Part shown: piece by piece, positions 43,149 to 52,148 of the stretch
Position numbering within the stretch: position 1 is the first letter of the stretch
How the letters are laid out: every line of letters begins with the position of its first letter
Origin: Metabacillus halosaccharovorans
GTDB taxonomy: Bacteria > Bacillota > Bacilli > Bacillales > Bacillaceae
DNA length: 64,000 nt
Reading direction: 5' to 3'
NCBI RefSeq assembly: GCF_002019635.1
Contig: NZ_KV917371.1
Span: forward strand, 620,001-684,000
Made by a program: the position numbers and the translations under genes
The notes under the pieces: generated by a model
What the model was told of the DNA's origin: nothing
The model's input: only the letters and a program-made list of their open reading frames with translations
Database searches by the model: none

Positions 43149-43292
43149 ATGATTTGGTTTTTAATTGCCTTATTACCTGTAATGATCATAGGTGGTATTT
43201 GCGTTTATTTTGAAAAGAAGTCCGGTATGGGTGTTCCGGATGATAGTAAACAATCAATTAGTCCAATAGGACATACATTTAAATCAAATTAA
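43149..43292 (+). CDS. Small membrane protein, 47 aa
   Basis: ATG at 43149, with GGGGTG 6 nt upstream. One helix (residues 2-21, FLIALLPVMIIGGICVYF), then a polar tail KKSGMGVPDDSKQSISPIGH. Coding is supported by the ribosome-binding site and clean helix/tail structure. Family unknown. Confidence 0.55.
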   Translation: MIWFLIALLPVMIIGGICVYFEKKSGMGVPDDSKQSISPIGHTFKSN

Positions 43293-43301
43293 TGGAATAG
43301 C

Positions 43302-43517
43302 TCATTTATTTTCTTTTAAACACTGCAACTTTGACCCACACCATGGGCAATAATCAATCCCTATCCTTGAAGAACCTCCATCATGAATAATTAATCCATA
43401 GTCATCATTGCTTACATCATAAATAATGATTTGATCAGGACAGTCAAATGGATTATTATGAAGATTGCATTTGAAATTAGCATGATAATCCATATCGTCA
43501 CAACAATGATTTTTCAT
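43302..43517 (-). CDS. DUF6980-like small Cys-rich protein
   Basis: 71 aa from the ATG at 43517 (AAGGAG 13 nt upstream; a nearer ATG is out of frame and stops after three codons). CC, CNLHNNPFDCPD and YCPWCGSKL give six cysteines likely to bind zinc. The IHDGGSSRI and NPFDCPDQIIIYD segments match a small family I recall as DUF6980. Function unknown. Confidence 0.7.
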   Translation of the reverse strand: MKNHCCDDMDYHANFKCNLHNNPFDCPDQIIIYDVSNDDYGLIIHDGGSSRIGIDYCPWCGSKLQCLKENK

Positions 43518-43566
43518 ATTTTCATTTTTTCTCCTTATAGATTTCAAGCTCTAGTGAATAAGTACA

Positions 43567-43707
43567 TTATTTTTTATTACTCTCTATTACTTCACGTAAT
43601 TTTTTTATCTCTTCTGTTTGGTCCAATATATTGTTATTAACTTTTCTTAAAGCATCAAACACGGCAAAAATTCCTGCAAATATTAAAATACCAAAAAGGA
43701 TCATCAT
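43567..43707 (-). CDS. Small membrane protein with C-terminal coiled coil, 46 aa
   Basis: ATG at 43707 with AAGGTG upstream. A helix at residues 2-17 (MILFGILIFAGIFAVF) is followed by KVNNNILDQTEEIKKLREVIES, a heptad-like coiled coil. This layout is typical of small Bacillus membrane proteins that oligomerise. Family not identified. Confidence 0.55.
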   Translation of the reverse strand: MMILFGILIFAGIFAVFDALRKVNNNILDQTEEIKKLREVIESNKK

Positions 43708-43847
43708 TTTTACACCTTCTTACATTGAATTGAATATAGTTATAAACAAAAGAAGTAATACAGACATTCTTGAAGAATTGCTCACGATTGTAGAAAGAAA
43801 TAAAGCTTCTAATAAGATTGATATCTATTATTCTTTACTTATGAATC

Positions 43848-45368
43848 TTAATCTTGTATCCATTGTTCATTAGGATATTGCTGCTTAAGTCTTTTTAGTA
43901 ATTCTATTTTTATTTCTTTGTGATCAATTAATTCCTCGTTAAGTAATTCTTTATAAATAATTACAGGTTCAGAACGATTATTTCGAATTGCATCAGCAAA
44001 TTCAGATGTATAATGAGTTTCCCCATTGTACTTTCTAATTGCCTCTTCTGCCATTTCTGCATATTTTAAGGAATCCTCAAGGCTTTTTAATAGAGATAAC
44101 TCTGACATCATATAAAGTTCACTAATATCAGTTTCCTTCATTTTTTTAAGCGTATCCATTGCCTTCTCGAATTCACCTTGTTTTATATATACATAAGATA
44201 AGCTTCGCTCAACATACACATCGTACGGATCCAAACTAGCAATCTTTAAATATAAATTCTCAGCAACTTTAAATTCCTTCTTTATTTCTGCTTCACCTGC
44301 TTGTTCGAATAGAACGTTTATCTCTTCTCGTCTATTTAAAAATGTTGTTTGAAACTCTTTTATTTTCATGCCTGTTGTTTCTTGGAAGGCTGCATAGAAA
44401 TCCTTATCATTTTTTGTACGGATGAGAATGCTTGGGATAACGTCCTTTCCATGTTCAAGAACAAGTTCTCTGACTGCAAAATAACTTTGAAGATATGGTT
44501 CAAACCCATCTCGTCTTGCTTCATGAAAATCGTTATTCGTATCAATATCTTTAAAATTTATCTCTTTATTAAGATCTATGTCGACAAACGTATGCATGTT
44601 CATAACATATTCTGATATACCTTCATTAAACCATTGTGGAATACTTGTACTTGAAATATGATGATGTTTTAAAAATTGATCTGTACGATAATGAGTATAT
44701 TCATGAGTAAAGGAATCTTGAAATTCGTAGGGTGCACCACTTTTCTCACTTACTATATGAATGGATTGGTTACTTGGAAGATAAAATCCACTTAACTTCT
44801 CCTTATTTGTTCGAGAATTTAGTTCATCAACACTTTCATAAATCATGATGGTTAAATCGACTGGGTTATCAGCACCGTATAGTAGATCTAGTTCTTCTTT
44901 TACTTTTGGATATAAACTCTTTATTGTATCAATGGATGTCTCTTCCCCTTTAGGAAAGCGAAAAGTAATTCCATTATATTCTTCAGTAAGTAACCCTTCT
45001 TTATATGCAATTGGAATAAAGACATTTGTTACAGCAAGAACACTTTCTTTTAAACTCGGAACTTCATCTTTAGACGTTTCTTCTAGAATAATATTTAATA
45101 ATCCTAACGCAATTACAAACAAAAGATAAAAAATAGAAACAGCAAATAGTACAAAGGAACCTATTCTCTTCCGAATCTTCAACATAGCAATATTTCCTTT
45201 AATCATTCCATACAAACTGATACTAATAGGAATAATAAGTAACATACTTATTACGAAACTAATTGCTAAGCCCTCTACGTCATTTAGTGATAACACAATA
45301 AAATACAATACTATCGCTAGGGAAATTAAGAGAGATAATAACGAGATAACTTTTAAAAATGCCTTCAT
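43848..45368 (-). CDS. Membrane-bound gluzincin metallopeptidase (MA-like) with TPR-like tail
   Basis: 506 aa. Three N-terminal helices (about 5-27, 34-55, 72-94) anchor it. The catalytic domain has HEYTH at 222-226 and the third zinc ligand Glu249 in PQWFNEGISEYV, the collagenase/MA-like gluzincin pattern. From about 360 come TPR-like helix pairs (AGEAEIKKEFKVAENLYLKIASLDPYDVYVERSLSYVYIKQGEFEKAMD). The active site should face outside. The target is unknown; peptidases of this layout are often surface or sporulation associated. Confidence 0.84.
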   Translation of the reverse strand: MKAFLKVISLLSLLISLAIVLYFIVLSLNDVEGLAISFVISMLLIIPISISLYGMIKGNIAMLKIRKRIGSFVLFAVSIFYLLFVIALGLLNIILEETSKDEVPSLKESVLAVTNVFIPIAYKEGLLTEEYNGITFRFPKGEETSIDTIKSLYPKVKEELDLLYGADNPVDLTIMIYESVDELNSRTNKEKLSGFYLPSNQSIHIVSEKSGAPYEFQDSFTHEYTHYRTDQFLKHHHISSTSIPQWFNEGISEYVMNMHTFVDIDLNKEINFKDIDTNNDFHEARRDGFEPYLQSYFAVRELVLEHGKDVIPSILIRTKNDKDFYAAFQETTGMKIKEFQTTFLNRREEINVLFEQAGEAEIKKEFKVAENLYLKIASLDPYDVYVERSLSYVYIKQGEFEKAMDTLKKMKETDISELYMMSELSLLKSLEDSLKYAEMAEEAIRKYNGETHYTSEFADAIRNNRSEPVIIYKELLNEELIDHKEIKIELLKRLKQQYPNEQWIQD

Positions 45369-45543
45369 TTATAACTCCTCAAAACATTTTTTTGTACCAA
45401 TGGTTCAGCAAATCTTCAAGAACTTTACTAAATACCTGACACATTAAAATCTATCGTTTTATTTTTTGTATAAAAACCCTATATCTTCCTAATTTTAACA
45501 TAAATTTTGATCATTGTTGTTCAACTATGTCGCCTACAACATG

Positions 45544-45577
45544 AAAAAAGGCGCAATTCCCCATATGAGCGCCCCCC
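45544..45577 (-). terminator. Terminator of APH-like gene
   Basis: On the minus strand GGCGC / GCGCC with a 14-nt loop is followed by six T. Confidence 0.7.
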
Positions 45578-45588
45578 TTATTGAAAAT

Positions 45589-46380
45589 TCATGTCCATTC
45601 TGATCCATATTTACGGATAAATGTAATATCCTTTTCATAGTGTTCAAGATGTCCTTCATCTATCATCTTTTGGAACGCAAGGTCCCCTTCACTAGCCTTT
45701 CTATTAATTGTTTTACATAACCCTTCTACTCTTTTTATTACCATTTCTAAATAATCTTCTTCTCGTTCCTCACCATAAGCTTCAAAAAACAATCTGATTC
45801 TTTGTTTTATTCGATTAGCATGCCGTTGTGTTTGATAATGGATTTCCTCACCTGTTTCAGAAAGGTAGAATCTGCTTAAGGGTACACACGTATAGAGAGT
45901 ATAGGCTATATCCCAAATTCTAGGACCAGGTGCAGCAACATCGAAGTCAATAATACCTACTGGTTTTTCTTTATTAAAAATAATATTGTATCTAGCAAAA
46001 TCATTGTGGCATAATACTTCCACTTTATTTGGTGTATTGTCTAACGGTTTCCATTCTTCAGTCAATGGGAAATCACTTACAGCTTCATGATAGAAACGGA
46101 GCATTTTAGCTATATCTATTAAGGCATCATCAGACCACATATATTCTTTTAAAGGATCGTTCCCAGCTTCTCCTTCAATAAAGGACAATATTTCTCTTCC
46201 TTTTTCATCAATACCTAAAAACTTTGGCGCGTAATTAAATCTCTTTTTCTCCAAGTGCTTTAGCAGCTTGTGGACTCTAGAGCTTTCAGGCTTTAAGTCT
46301 CGTCGAACAGTATCCCCCGAACGATAAATGCTGGAGACATTGCCCCCTTTTAGCTTTTCTTCGCTTTCCTGATCGTTCAT
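45589..46380 (-). CDS. Aminoglycoside phosphotransferase-fold kinase
   Basis: 263 aa. APH/choline-kinase fold. The catalytic loop is LCHNDFARYNIIF (His125, Asn126, Asp127), and Mg-binding Asp145 lies in GIIDFDVAAPGPRIWDIAY. The N-lobe Gly-rich loop is GGNVSSIYRSG. Such genes may phosphorylate an aminoglycoside, macrolide, choline or another small molecule; the substrate cannot be told here. A nucleotidyltransferase gene follows 91 bp upstream on the same strand. Confidence 0.85.
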   Translation of the reverse strand: MNDQESEEKLKGGNVSSIYRSGDTVRRDLKPESSRVHKLLKHLEKKRFNYAPKFLGIDEKGREILSFIEGEAGNDPLKEYMWSDDALIDIAKMLRFYHEAVSDFPLTEEWKPLDNTPNKVEVLCHNDFARYNIIFNKEKPVGIIDFDVAAPGPRIWDIAYTLYTCVPLSRFYLSETGEEIHYQTQRHANRIKQRIRLFFEAYGEEREEDYLEMVIKRVEGLCKTINRKASEGDLAFQKMIDEGHLEHYEKDITFIRKYGSEWT

Positions 46381-46471
46381 TTACCATCACCCCTTCTCAT
46401 CTAATAACTATCTTATCAATTGTATCTATTTATTGTTCTTCCTTTATCTACACCTTATATGGAATGTCTTA

Positions 46472-47185
46472 TCATTTGCCTAGTGAGAACCCCTCAAACA
46501 AACGTCCACCATGCGGTTCTAATACCTTATCAACTAATTGAACAACTTTATCTTTCTCACCTGTTAGATAAAAGGCATTAAAGGCTTCTACAAACTCTTC
46601 TGTAAATTTCTCATCATATTGATTCAGAGCGCGAATAATCCATTTCGAAGAACCAATCCACTGACGATTTGTCCTTAAAACAAACTCGTGAACTTGATCA
46701 GCTATGGTATTAGCTATAAATATTTCTTCAGCTCGGTTCATACTCCCTAAAAAATCATCAAGTGCATCCGTTATAAAATATCGCTTCGTCCTTATCATTT
46801 CTTCAGACCATATTTCAGGGCCCTTCTCTAGTATATCTTTTGCTTCCTTTTTTATAGATTTTAAGATTCCTTCATCTTTTATAATAATTCCTTCAGAAAT
46901 CATTCTTGGCATAGAAGGCCTCGCTGCTTTGCAGTCCATTTCAATAAAGTATTTATAAGAAGATAAATTATGGACAAAAATCTCTATTGCCCAACCAAAA
47001 TCAATCATTGACTCCCTATATGATGAAGGAAGTCTTTTATCAAAAATAACGATATCTAGATCAGATGTTTCTGTTGCCTCTCCCCTCACTACACTTCCTG
47101 CTAATATAGCCCCTTGGCAATTTGAAAAGTACTTATCAACAAATTGATTCGCTGCTTTTATTGGATCTAATTTCTCTCGCTGCAC
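46472..47185 (-). CDS. Nucleotidyltransferase-domain protein
   Basis: 237 aa from the GTG at 47185, with AAGGTGG 8 nt upstream; an earlier GTG at 47206 overlaps that site. The Pol-beta-type core reads GSVVRGEATETSDLDIVIF, with Gly30-Ser31 and Asp42/Asp44. The rest is helical, as in aminoglycoside adenylyltransferases. Together with the APH-like neighbour it could modify small molecules, but neither substrate is known. Confidence 0.82.
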   Translation of the reverse strand: MQREKLDPIKAANQFVDKYFSNCQGAILAGSVVRGEATETSDLDIVIFDKRLPSSYRESMIDFGWAIEIFVHNLSSYKYFIEMDCKAARPSMPRMISEGIIIKDEGILKSIKKEAKDILEKGPEIWSEEMIRTKRYFITDALDDFLGSMNRAEEIFIANTIADQVHEFVLRTNRQWIGSSKWIIRALNQYDEKFTEEFVEAFNAFYLTGEKDKVVQLVDKVLEPHGGRLFEGFSLGK

Positions 47186-47278
47186 AGCAAGCACCACCTT
47201 AATCACAATCTTTTCCTAATTTTAACATATCCTTCTTGCTAGTTATTCAATATATTGGTCGTCGCTGAGGAAGAAAGA

Positions 47279-47347
47279 ATGGTTTTACTAAAAAAATTGC
47301 GGAATAGAAAAGAGACTAACTCAGGGTGCCAGATAACCTTAAGTTAG
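47279..47347 (+). CDS. Possible 22-aa leader peptide
   Basis: ATG at 47279 with GAGG 8 nt upstream reads 22 codons (MVLLKKLRNRKETNSGCQIT..) to TAG at 47345-47347. The last codons and the stop form the stem of a strong terminator. This layout resembles a transcription attenuator. No run of one amino acid marks what it would sense. It may also be chance. Confidence 0.3.
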   Translation: MVLLKKLRNRKETNSGCQITLS

Positions 47348-47358
47348 TCTCTTTTTTA
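47311..47358 (+). terminator. Terminator not preceded by an ordinary gene
   Basis: AGAGACTAACT / AGTTAGTCTCT stem with six T. It lies 183 bp upstream of the ECF gene, on its strand, with only a divergent gene before it. It is therefore an attenuator, the end of a small RNA, or a remnant. Confidence 0.7.
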
Positions 47359-47540
47359 AATGGAGTGAAAAATTATATCATATACATAATAAAGTCAGAG
47401 CATTTTGGCCATATAAAAAAATAACACTTGCAGTTGCTTTTTATTGATTATAAATTTGTAATGACTTATAAAGTTGTTAAGCAATTATATTTGTAGAATG
47501 ATCATGAAGAATACATTATTTAGTTAAAAGGAGTTTATAC

Positions 47541-48128
47541 ATGAACAAAAATAATAAGACATTCCGAATGGTCCTATTAGGGATGCTTTCTGCCATCATC
47601 ATTATTCAAACGACAATCCCGTTTTTAGGATATATCCCGATTGGACCGCTTAGCTTGACGATTATTCAGGTAACCGTCATTATTGCAGCAATCGTCCTCG
47701 GAACGAAGGAAGGAGCCATTGTAGGCGGCATATGGGGAATCATCACGTTTATAAGGGCCTTTATCGCTCCGACAAGCGTAATAGCACCAATTGTTTTCAC
47801 GAATCCGCTTGTGTCCGTTTTGCCTCGTATTTTAATTGGTGTGGTTGCGGCATATGTGTTCCACAGAATACTCAACGGGAAGCTCAATGAAACAGTAAGA
47901 ATGAGCGTTGCCGGTGTGCTGGGCTCATTAACAAATACTGTGTTAGTGCTTGGATTCATTTATTTATTTTATCGGGAGCCTTATGCAAACTTTTTGGAGT
48001 TGGACATGGAGCAGCTCTTGCCTGCGCTGATGACCATTGTAGCCACTAATGGAATTACTGAAGCGATTCTTTCAGGTGTATTGGCGCCGATTATTTCAAA
48101 ACCGTTACTAAAATCGATAAAAAAATAG
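47541..48128 (+). CDS. ECF transporter S component (PanT-like)
   Basis: 195 aa, six helices, substrate-binding component of an energy-coupling-factor importer. The N-terminus MVLLGMLSAIIIIQTTIPFLGYIPIGP carries the small-residue helix that docks the shared EcfT. ALAxxW-like contacts and NPLVSVLPRILIGV resemble PanT-type S proteins for pantothenate, but the vitamin is not certain. AAAGGAG lies upstream of the ATG. The energising EcfA1A2T module must lie elsewhere. Confidence 0.83.
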   Translation: MNKNNKTFRMVLLGMLSAIIIIQTTIPFLGYIPIGPLSLTIIQVTVIIAAIVLGTKEGAIVGGIWGIITFIRAFIAPTSVIAPIVFTNPLVSVLPRILIGVVAAYVFHRILNGKLNETVRMSVAGVLGSLTNTVLVLGFIYLFYREPYANFLELDMEQLLPALMTIVATNGITEAILSGVLAPIISKPLLKSIKK

Positions 48129-48144
48129 CGCCATTGGCGGCTTA

Positions 48145-48190
48145 AGGCTGCCGAAAAACTTAAATGTATTAAAGTTTTTCGGCAGTCTTT
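48145..48190 (+). terminator. Terminator after ECF gene
   Basis: Stem GGCTGCCGAAAAACTT / AAGTTTTTCGGCAGTC with T run. Confidence 0.88.
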
Positions 48191-48353
48191 TATCTCGGTT
48201 GATATCAGGAAAGGAAACCACCTCAATTACTAAAAACGGGAGAAATGGTGAATATTCTGCCAACTTATTTCGTTCACAAAGATTATATACTTCTATATTA
48301 AAACTTCAAATTTCCTTTCCTCAATTACATAGCAATGTACCATTATAAATGAA

Positions 48354-48384
48354 AAAGAGCACCATCCTTATTCAAGAATGGGCT
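48354..48384 (-). terminator. Terminator of germinant receptor operon 2
   Basis: On the minus strand CCATTCTT / AAGGATGG with GAAT loop, then a T run. Similar in form to the terminators at 32036 and 39806. Confidence 0.65.
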
Positions 48385-48434
48385 TGTTCGTGTAAGATTG
48401 CATTACACCAAAATAAATATAAACAGTTAAATAT

Positions 48435-49550
48435 TTACTTTACAATACCATGTTGAACAATTTCCGCATTGACATTGGTAATAAATTTTATCTCTTGAAA
48501 ATATTTATCTTGCTCTTTCCTTTTCCAAACATCATTGTGAAAGGCAAATAGTTGTCTTCCTATTCCGAATCCATCACAATTTGCTTCTTGAAGTTGTTTA
48601 ATTATTTTATTGGCGTTTTCACTTAAAACATTAGATAGTTTTTTATTCAATTCATTTCTATCCTTCGGAACATTTCCTTTAGGGTATTCTTCAACTATTA
48701 ATCTAAGCCCTAAATTTAAATCAACAGTAATATCACCAGATTGATTCACCTTAACTTTTAGCTTACGGTCAGATTTTTCAACATTGACAGTAATATAATT
48801 GTTCATATCATACTCTTCATCATCATCCACTTTTAACGTGAACCTAGCCTCTTTTCCCATTTTATCAGCTAGTAATAAAAAAAGTGTTGTATCTTCTGAT
48901 GATAAGTCTCCGGTTACTTTTCTCTCATTAAATAATGCAAGACCTGTAATATCTATTGTTCCTTCAGTTTCTGAAAAACTGAGCAATGGCAAGACAAAGT
49001 CCTCACCAGGATCTAAAATTTCCGAAGCAAGGGTTTGGATACTTTGTTTTGGAATAATTGTTGTTACTTCATTACTAGTTATTAAACTCAAAATATTCAG
49101 GCTTATATCTGATTCAGCCCTCACTTTTATATTGAGGATATTCCGTGCACTTCCCTTTACAACAGCAAGTTTAGCACTTAATGAGCTTCTAGGATCTCTC
49201 CATATTACGTCTAATGGTGGGTAAATATCACCTTTTGCAAATTCCTCTCCAAATAGTATTAATTTGTTTTTTGATGCATCTAAACGACCAGGTATCTCTC
49301 TATTTAGCTTCATCCTGCCTTCGCGGGGTGTATTAGATACTGATGATAAGATTATACTTTGGGTGTTCATTTGGCTTGAGTCATTTTGAGACTTATTGTA
49401 AGTTGGCAGTAAAACACCCAATTCCATTTTTTCATCCTCTGTATTATCAAACGTTATGGTTCTGATTAAGATAGCATCTTTCATTAAATGTTGGTCCCAG
49501 CAGCCTACCAAGACGAATGAAGTTAATATAATATATAAGTATTTTTTCAC
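48435..49550 (-). CDS. Spore germinant receptor C subunit, lipoprotein (Ger(x)C family)
   Basis: 371 aa. Lipobox LVGC (Cys17) followed by WDQ, the usual CW start of mature Ger(x)C proteins. SPRE-like segment NTPREGRMKLNREIPGRLDASKNKLILFGEEFAKGDI and a C-terminal domain complete the family. It overlaps the permease gene by four bases. Last gene of the A-B-C receptor operon. Confidence 0.92.
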   Translation of the reverse strand: MKKYLYIILTSFVLVGCWDQHLMKDAILIRTITFDNTEDEKMELGVLLPTYNKSQNDSSQMNTQSIILSSVSNTPREGRMKLNREIPGRLDASKNKLILFGEEFAKGDIYPPLDVIWRDPRSSLSAKLAVVKGSARNILNIKVRAESDISLNILSLITSNEVTTIIPKQSIQTLASEILDPGEDFVLPLLSFSETEGTIDITGLALFNERKVTGDLSSEDTTLFLLLADKMGKEARFTLKVDDDEEYDMNNYITVNVEKSDRKLKVKVNQSGDITVDLNLGLRLIVEEYPKGNVPKDRNELNKKLSNVLSENANKIIKQLQEANCDGFGIGRQLFAFHNDVWKRKEQDKYFQEIKFITNVNAEIVQHGIVK

Positions 49551-50653
49551 TCTTTCATCTCTCCAACTTTTATTTTAGATAAACCAAAGGAGATAACTAA
49601 TAAAAAAAAAGGAAAAATAACAAGAAAAAAGTAATGAGCAGGATTTAATAACTTATTAAACGTTTCAATATTAGTCTCATTTATAGGAAATAGTGTTATT
49701 AAGAAAAAAGATAAACCCATATATGGAATATATTTGTTGTGATTTGGTTTTTGTAAAATAGTTTTTAACGCATTTGCAGATAGCAATAGCCAACTTCCAA
49801 TCGATGTTGCTACGCATACAATCCAAATAGATAAAAAGAATAGATCAGTTCGCTCAAGTATTTGAAAAGAATAAGCTTTAATCATATACAATAATGGTTG
49901 AGGAGTTAAAAATAGGTCCTGGCTTGTTTCAAAATAAATTAAGCTGGAAAAAACAAGGTAACTGTATAGCAATGTAACAATAATGTTTGCAACACTCATC
50001 CCTTTAAGCTTTTTCGAATTAGACTCTCTTAATAAGGGATAAAGAAGAAAGACGATTTCAAAACCAATCATTGCAAATGTTGCTTCTTTTGACCCTTTTA
50101 TAATATTAGAGAAACCATTTATCCCTATAGGGAAGATATAAAGTATATTTGAATCTTTTAATGAGTAGGTGATTAAAGCCACAAATATTAGGAGTAAAGG
50201 AGTAACAAAAACATAAAATCGTGCGATGGCTCTGAAAGACCCTTTTACAATATACATGCAAACAATAATCATTAATAAGATCATTACCCACTTAGGTGTT
50301 TTTTGTAGAATCCATATATTAATTACCTGGCTATACCTAATGAGAACAAAACTTCCTGTGAGAACAAAATAGGCGATGTAAAACAAAATAAATAATTTCC
50401 CTATTTTCTTTCCTAATAATTCAATGATAATTTCGTAAAAAGTTAGATTGGGAAACCTCTTAAAAAGGCTCCAGAGGATGAAAATGATTACCTGAACAAC
50501 CACACCTGCTATTAAAGTGGAAATCCATCCATCATTCTTTGAAACTAGAGCAACATCATGAGGAAGTGATAAGATACCTACCCCAATTTGAGTCTGAACA
50601 ATCATACATATTAATTGGAGATATGATATTTTATCTTTTTTTTCTTTGCCCAT
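49547..50653 (-). CDS. Spore germinant receptor B subunit (GerAB-family permease-like)
   Basis: 368 aa, about ten helices. N-terminal YLQLICMIVQTQIGVGILSLPHDV matches the germinant-binding APC-type family. It starts 23 bases before the end of the A-subunit gene, so translation is coupled. Different enough from the B subunit at 4540-5625 to suggest another germinant. Confidence 0.92.
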   Translation of the reverse strand: MGKEKKDKISYLQLICMIVQTQIGVGILSLPHDVALVSKNDGWISTLIAGVVVQVIIFILWSLFKRFPNLTFYEIIIELLGKKIGKLFILFYIAYFVLTGSFVLIRYSQVINIWILQKTPKWVMILLMIIVCMYIVKGSFRAIARFYVFVTPLLLIFVALITYSLKDSNILYIFPIGINGFSNIIKGSKEATFAMIGFEIVFLLYPLLRESNSKKLKGMSVANIIVTLLYSYLVFSSLIYFETSQDLFLTPQPLLYMIKAYSFQILERTDLFFLSIWIVCVATSIGSWLLLSANALKTILQKPNHNKYIPYMGLSFFLITLFPINETNIETFNKLLNPAHYFFLVIFPFFLLVISFGLSKIKVGEMKE

Positions 50654-52148
50654 ATTTCCATCCCCTTTTTACGAAACTCTGAATCATATCTTTTGGTTTG
50701 GGATCAAGAGGTCTTGTGTTCATTTTCCAAATTGGTAGGCGCATAAAAGTATCTTTTAAGTCTTTCATTCTAAATGGTGCAAAAGGTGCAAAGTATGGCG
50801 TGCCAAAGGATTCCAATTTGCACAAATGAGCTAACACCACAATAAAACCAAATGATATTCCAATAAACCCAAACGATGATGCAAGTAGCATAAATGGGAA
50901 TCTTAATAGACGAACAGCATCACTCATTCCATGTGAAGGTACAGAATATGAGGAGATTGCTGTTAAGGCTACTACTACTATCATTGTTGTAGATATTAAT
51001 CCTGCTTGAACGATTGCATCACCTATAACTAGTCCTCCTACAATTCCAATTGTTTGACCAATTCTAGAGGGAAGACGTATACCTGCTTCTCGTATTAGTT
51101 CAATTGTTAATTCCATAAACAAAGCTTCAATTAAAGGAGGGAAAGGTATGTTCTCTATAGAACTTCCTACCGGACTAACTAGTTCATCAGGTAATACTTC
51201 AAAATGAAATCCAATCACGGCAATATAATATGCTGGCAATAGTATAGAAATTAAAAAACTAGCATGTCTTATTGCTCTTATAAATGTTCCCATTAACCAA
51301 CGAGAATTATAATCATCTGGTGATTGATAGAAAGCTGAAAAGGTTACTGGCAATATCAATGCAGTAGGATTCCCTTCTATAAATAATGCAATCCTGCCTT
51401 CATTTAGGTGCCCAATAACACGGTCAACTCTCTCAGTATTTAATATTTGGGGAAATGGGGTAATAGATGAATCCTCAATGAGTTCCTCTAAAAAACTCAT
51501 ATTTAAAACCATTTCCATGGAGATATTTTTTAACCTTCTTTCTACTTCAACAATAATTTCCTCATTTGTAAGATCAATTAAATAAGTTAGCGCAACCTTT
51601 GTTTTGATTTTTTCTCCGACTGGAAAATACTTAATATTAAGTTTTGAGCTTTGTAGTCTTTTTCTTAAAAGATAAAGATTTGTTGAAAGGTTCTCTATAA
51701 AACCGTCATGTGCACCTTGTACGGTCTTTTCATTCTCTGGTTCAGTTACAGCTCTTTCCTTAGAATTTGAAATATCTTGGGCAAAAAATAAATCGCAACC
51801 CTCAATAAAGATAATACATGACCCTGATAATAGATTTTTTTCTATTCTTCCTATTTCTGACGAACCATTAGCTTGAATAGCTAAAAATTCAGTTACACTT
51901 TGATCACTTTTTTGATTTATCGTTAAAATAAACTTTTGTAATTTTTCTATTTCAACTATGTTTTCTATATAGAGAACAGCATACCTTTCGGATCCTTTAT
52001 GAACTTCTCTTATAATCAAATCATCTGTGTTAGAAAACTGTTGCCTTATTAATGAAATATTATCATCTAAGTTTTTTTGGACAAACTTTGGAAGAGGTTT
52101 TTGGAAGGAAGAAATATCATTAATAGGTTTATTATTAGACGAATTCAT
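50631..52148 (-). CDS. Spore germinant receptor A subunit (GerAA family)
   Basis: 505 aa. Cytoplasmic N-terminal domain (to about 280) then membrane domain with ELTIELIREAGIRLPSRIGQTIGIVGGLVIGDAIVQAGL, the GerA hallmark. First gene of the operon, in the usual A-B-C order. Expected to be made in the forespore under sigma G; no promoter could be assigned by eye. Confidence 0.93.
   Translation of the reverse strand: MNSSNNKPINDISSFQKPLPKFVQKNLDDNISLIRQQFSNTDDLIIREVHKGSERYAVLYIENIVEIEKLQKFILTINQKSDQSVTEFLAIQANGSSEIGRIEKNLLSGSCIIFIEGCDLFFAQDISNSKERAVTEPENEKTVQGAHDGFIENLSTNLYLLRKRLQSSKLNIKYFPVGEKIKTKVALTYLIDLTNEEIIVEVERRLKNISMEMVLNMSFLEELIEDSSITPFPQILNTERVDRVIGHLNEGRIALFIEGNPTALILPVTFSAFYQSPDDYNSRWLMGTFIRAIRHASFLISILLPAYYIAVIGFHFEVLPDELVSPVGSSIENIPFPPLIEALFMELTIELIREAGIRLPSRIGQTIGIVGGLVIGDAIVQAGLISTTMIVVVALTAISSYSVPSHGMSDAVRLLRFPFMLLASSFGFIGISFGFIVVLAHLCKLESFGTPYFAPFAPFRMKDLKDTFMRLPIWKMNTRPLDPKPKDMIQSFVKRGWKYGQRKKR

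Noticed and set aside
47207-47360. preQ1 or fluoride riboswitch before the ECF gene
   Set aside because: Neither consensus core could be matched; only the terminator and short frame are visible.
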